From positions 1,508,429-1,572,428 of the forward strand of contig CM030853.1 in the NCBI GenBank assembly GCA_018105865.1: DNA of 64,000 nucleotides, written 5' to 3'. Shown here piece after piece: positions 62,388 to 64,000 of the stretch (positions within the stretch are counted from its first letter, which is position 1; every line of letters begins with the position of its first letter). The notes beneath the pieces are model-generated. The model worked only from the letters and a program-made list of their open reading frames with translations, was not told where the DNA came from and did not search any database. The stretch comes from Metaphire vulgaris. Its lineage: Eukaryota > Annelida > Clitellata > Crassiclitellata > Megascolecidae. Position numbers and translations under genes: made by a program.

Positions 62388-64000
62388 CTGAAGAAATTTT
62401 TGAGCGAGAATTTCAAAATGGAAAATGAAACGATGAAGTAATTCTATGCAAACCAAAGTATAGCAAATATATGTCACATCATTTCTGTATTGTCAGTGGT
62501 GTTGCGCGAGTCGGCGCCGCCCGGGGCAAAAATTCTTGAAAATTCCGTTCATTGCCGGAAAAAGTCTGACGAGCAAAAAAATTCATCAGCTCTCGGCGCT
62601 AGCATGTCCCGTCCGTAAATCCCTTAAATTTCTATATGTGTCAACGCGCCATGGAAGGGCATTAAATTTTCTCTTCCGCCTGCAAATTTTTCCGCCCCAG
62701 AAAAATTTTAACCCCTCAAAATGCCATCCCCAGGAGTGTGCTGCCCGAGGTAGATTGCCCCTCACCTACTTTCTGCATCACTGAACATCACTTAGGATAG
62801 GGGAAATGTTTCTAAATTTCTCTAAACTCGTTGCTTTTCTAGGCTTAATAGAAAAAAAGCAATGGCCTTGGCAATTCAGATGTTAATATCTTGAAGAGCA
62901 GTTTTAATATTAACCACACCACTGCTGAGGTCAAGAGATCTGCCTCAAAGGAAGATTTACAGCTTTCATCAGAACACAGTTCACACAAAATAATGCAAAC
63001 TCCTGTAAGGTTCTGACCCAACCCGATCCAAACTATCAATAACAACTAGCTTTCCACGAATCGACCCAAATCATCAGTCTCTCTCAACACAAAAACAACT
63101 GAACAGTTTGCAGAGCTATCACTGACAAAATCCTACACTTTGAAGCTTCCATTAAGTGCTTCAATTGTATAAACTAGCAAGTGGTACACACATTTATAAA
63201 TGGAGGCCAAACTGTGCAGCGATAAACAAAACAAGTTTCCATTTATCTTGAATACCATTCAAATATAAGAGAACACTGCTACAGTGGCCTGACTAGGAGA
63301 ACCAACACTGTTCTTCTGTATAACATAAACATTATAAGCAACAATATATGAAACATCTGTTGTTGGAGGCTGCATTATTACTCAACACCCAGTGTATAAA
63401 TTCTCTGTTCTTGGCAAACACTGCAGGCAGGTGTGAGACTGCTGAAGGCCCAAAATACAACATACTGCTCCGTATTTCATTCTCACAATATGACTGCTAT
63501 TGCTAGGCATGGGTTCATGCCAACAATATTCTAAATGGCGTTATAGAAGCTCATTGCTTACTCGCTAACAATTAATATGCCTTCTGAAAGTTCAGTAATG
63601 CATTTAAATGACATGTTTTCACTGATTACCTAAACTGCACGTTCTCGGCGTTTTATTCCATAATTTTTATGTAATTTCTATCAATTTCTAATTAAGAAGA
63701 AATCTGCATAATGTTTTGTTTACATAAATTTAAATCCCCGCATAAATCATAGAGTTTTATTCTGTTATTGACAAAGTTATTGATAGTAAGCTACATTCTA
63801 TGGTAGAAACGCTAGCGTTTCCACTAGAGGTAGTCAAAATTAGGGCTGGAAAAAGCTAGTTTTTTTTAAGAAATTAAATTTAGGTTATACGGATTTTAAA
63901 GGTTGTTTAAGGTTTTAATGTAATCAACTTATATATTAAATTAAACATTGGCTAATGTCACTAAATTATTTATGGTTAAGGTCTCTCAGGTATGGGCTAT
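62388..64000. other. 5' intron of PLCB
   Basis: No exon, RNA or clear mobile element recognised. The N-terminal exons of PLCB (about 90 residues) should lie further right. Confidence 0.5.

Overview
The window is animal nuclear DNA: three spliced genes with GT-AG (a few GC-AG) introns, lying in a matrix of trinucleotide microsatellites, small inverted-repeat transposons and satellite DNA. The sodium channel has the E, K and A pore residues typical of bilaterian Nav1 channels. Dispersed repeats ending in GCGCTATATAAAT and the frequent motif TAGGCCTA look like a marine invertebrate, perhaps a deuterostome such as an echinoderm. The species cannot be fixed from the sequence alone.

Layout. (1) Positions 1-16,387, plus strand: the 3' part of a voltage-gated sodium channel alpha-subunit gene, 17 exons from the domain I-II linker to the stop codon; domain I lies to the left. 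(2) 16,388-23,913: intergenic, with MITEs and one ~3.9 kb TIR-bounded element built of nested tandem repeats. (3) 23,914-25,279, plus strand: complete elongin C (ELOC), three coding exons, 119 residues. (4) 25,941-35,615: a satellite array of 29 units of ~333 bp, flanked by direct copies of a ~110 bp segment. (5) 38,172-62,387, minus strand: phospholipase C beta of the PLCB1-3 class, 28 exons recovered; the first exons lie to the right. ELOC and PLCB are tail to tail across the satellite.

The genes are not an operon. The channel gives sodium action potentials, PLCB is the Gq effector that hydrolyses PIP2, and elongin C is a ubiquitin-ligase and transcription-elongation adaptor. Exon calls rest on open frame, splice sites, matching phase across nearly every junction, and agreement with family motifs.

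Main points of interest: the channel carries substitutions at outer-vestibule positions known for tetrodotoxin/saxitoxin resistance elsewhere (domain III Met to Thr; domain IV Asp-Gly to Asn-Ser); the II-III linker exon holds an in-frame UAG although frame and phase are otherwise intact; at least two GC-AG introns are fixed by conserved protein; the satellite varies most at a palindrome; and a fragment of one PLCB exon is duplicated in the next intron and split by an insertion.
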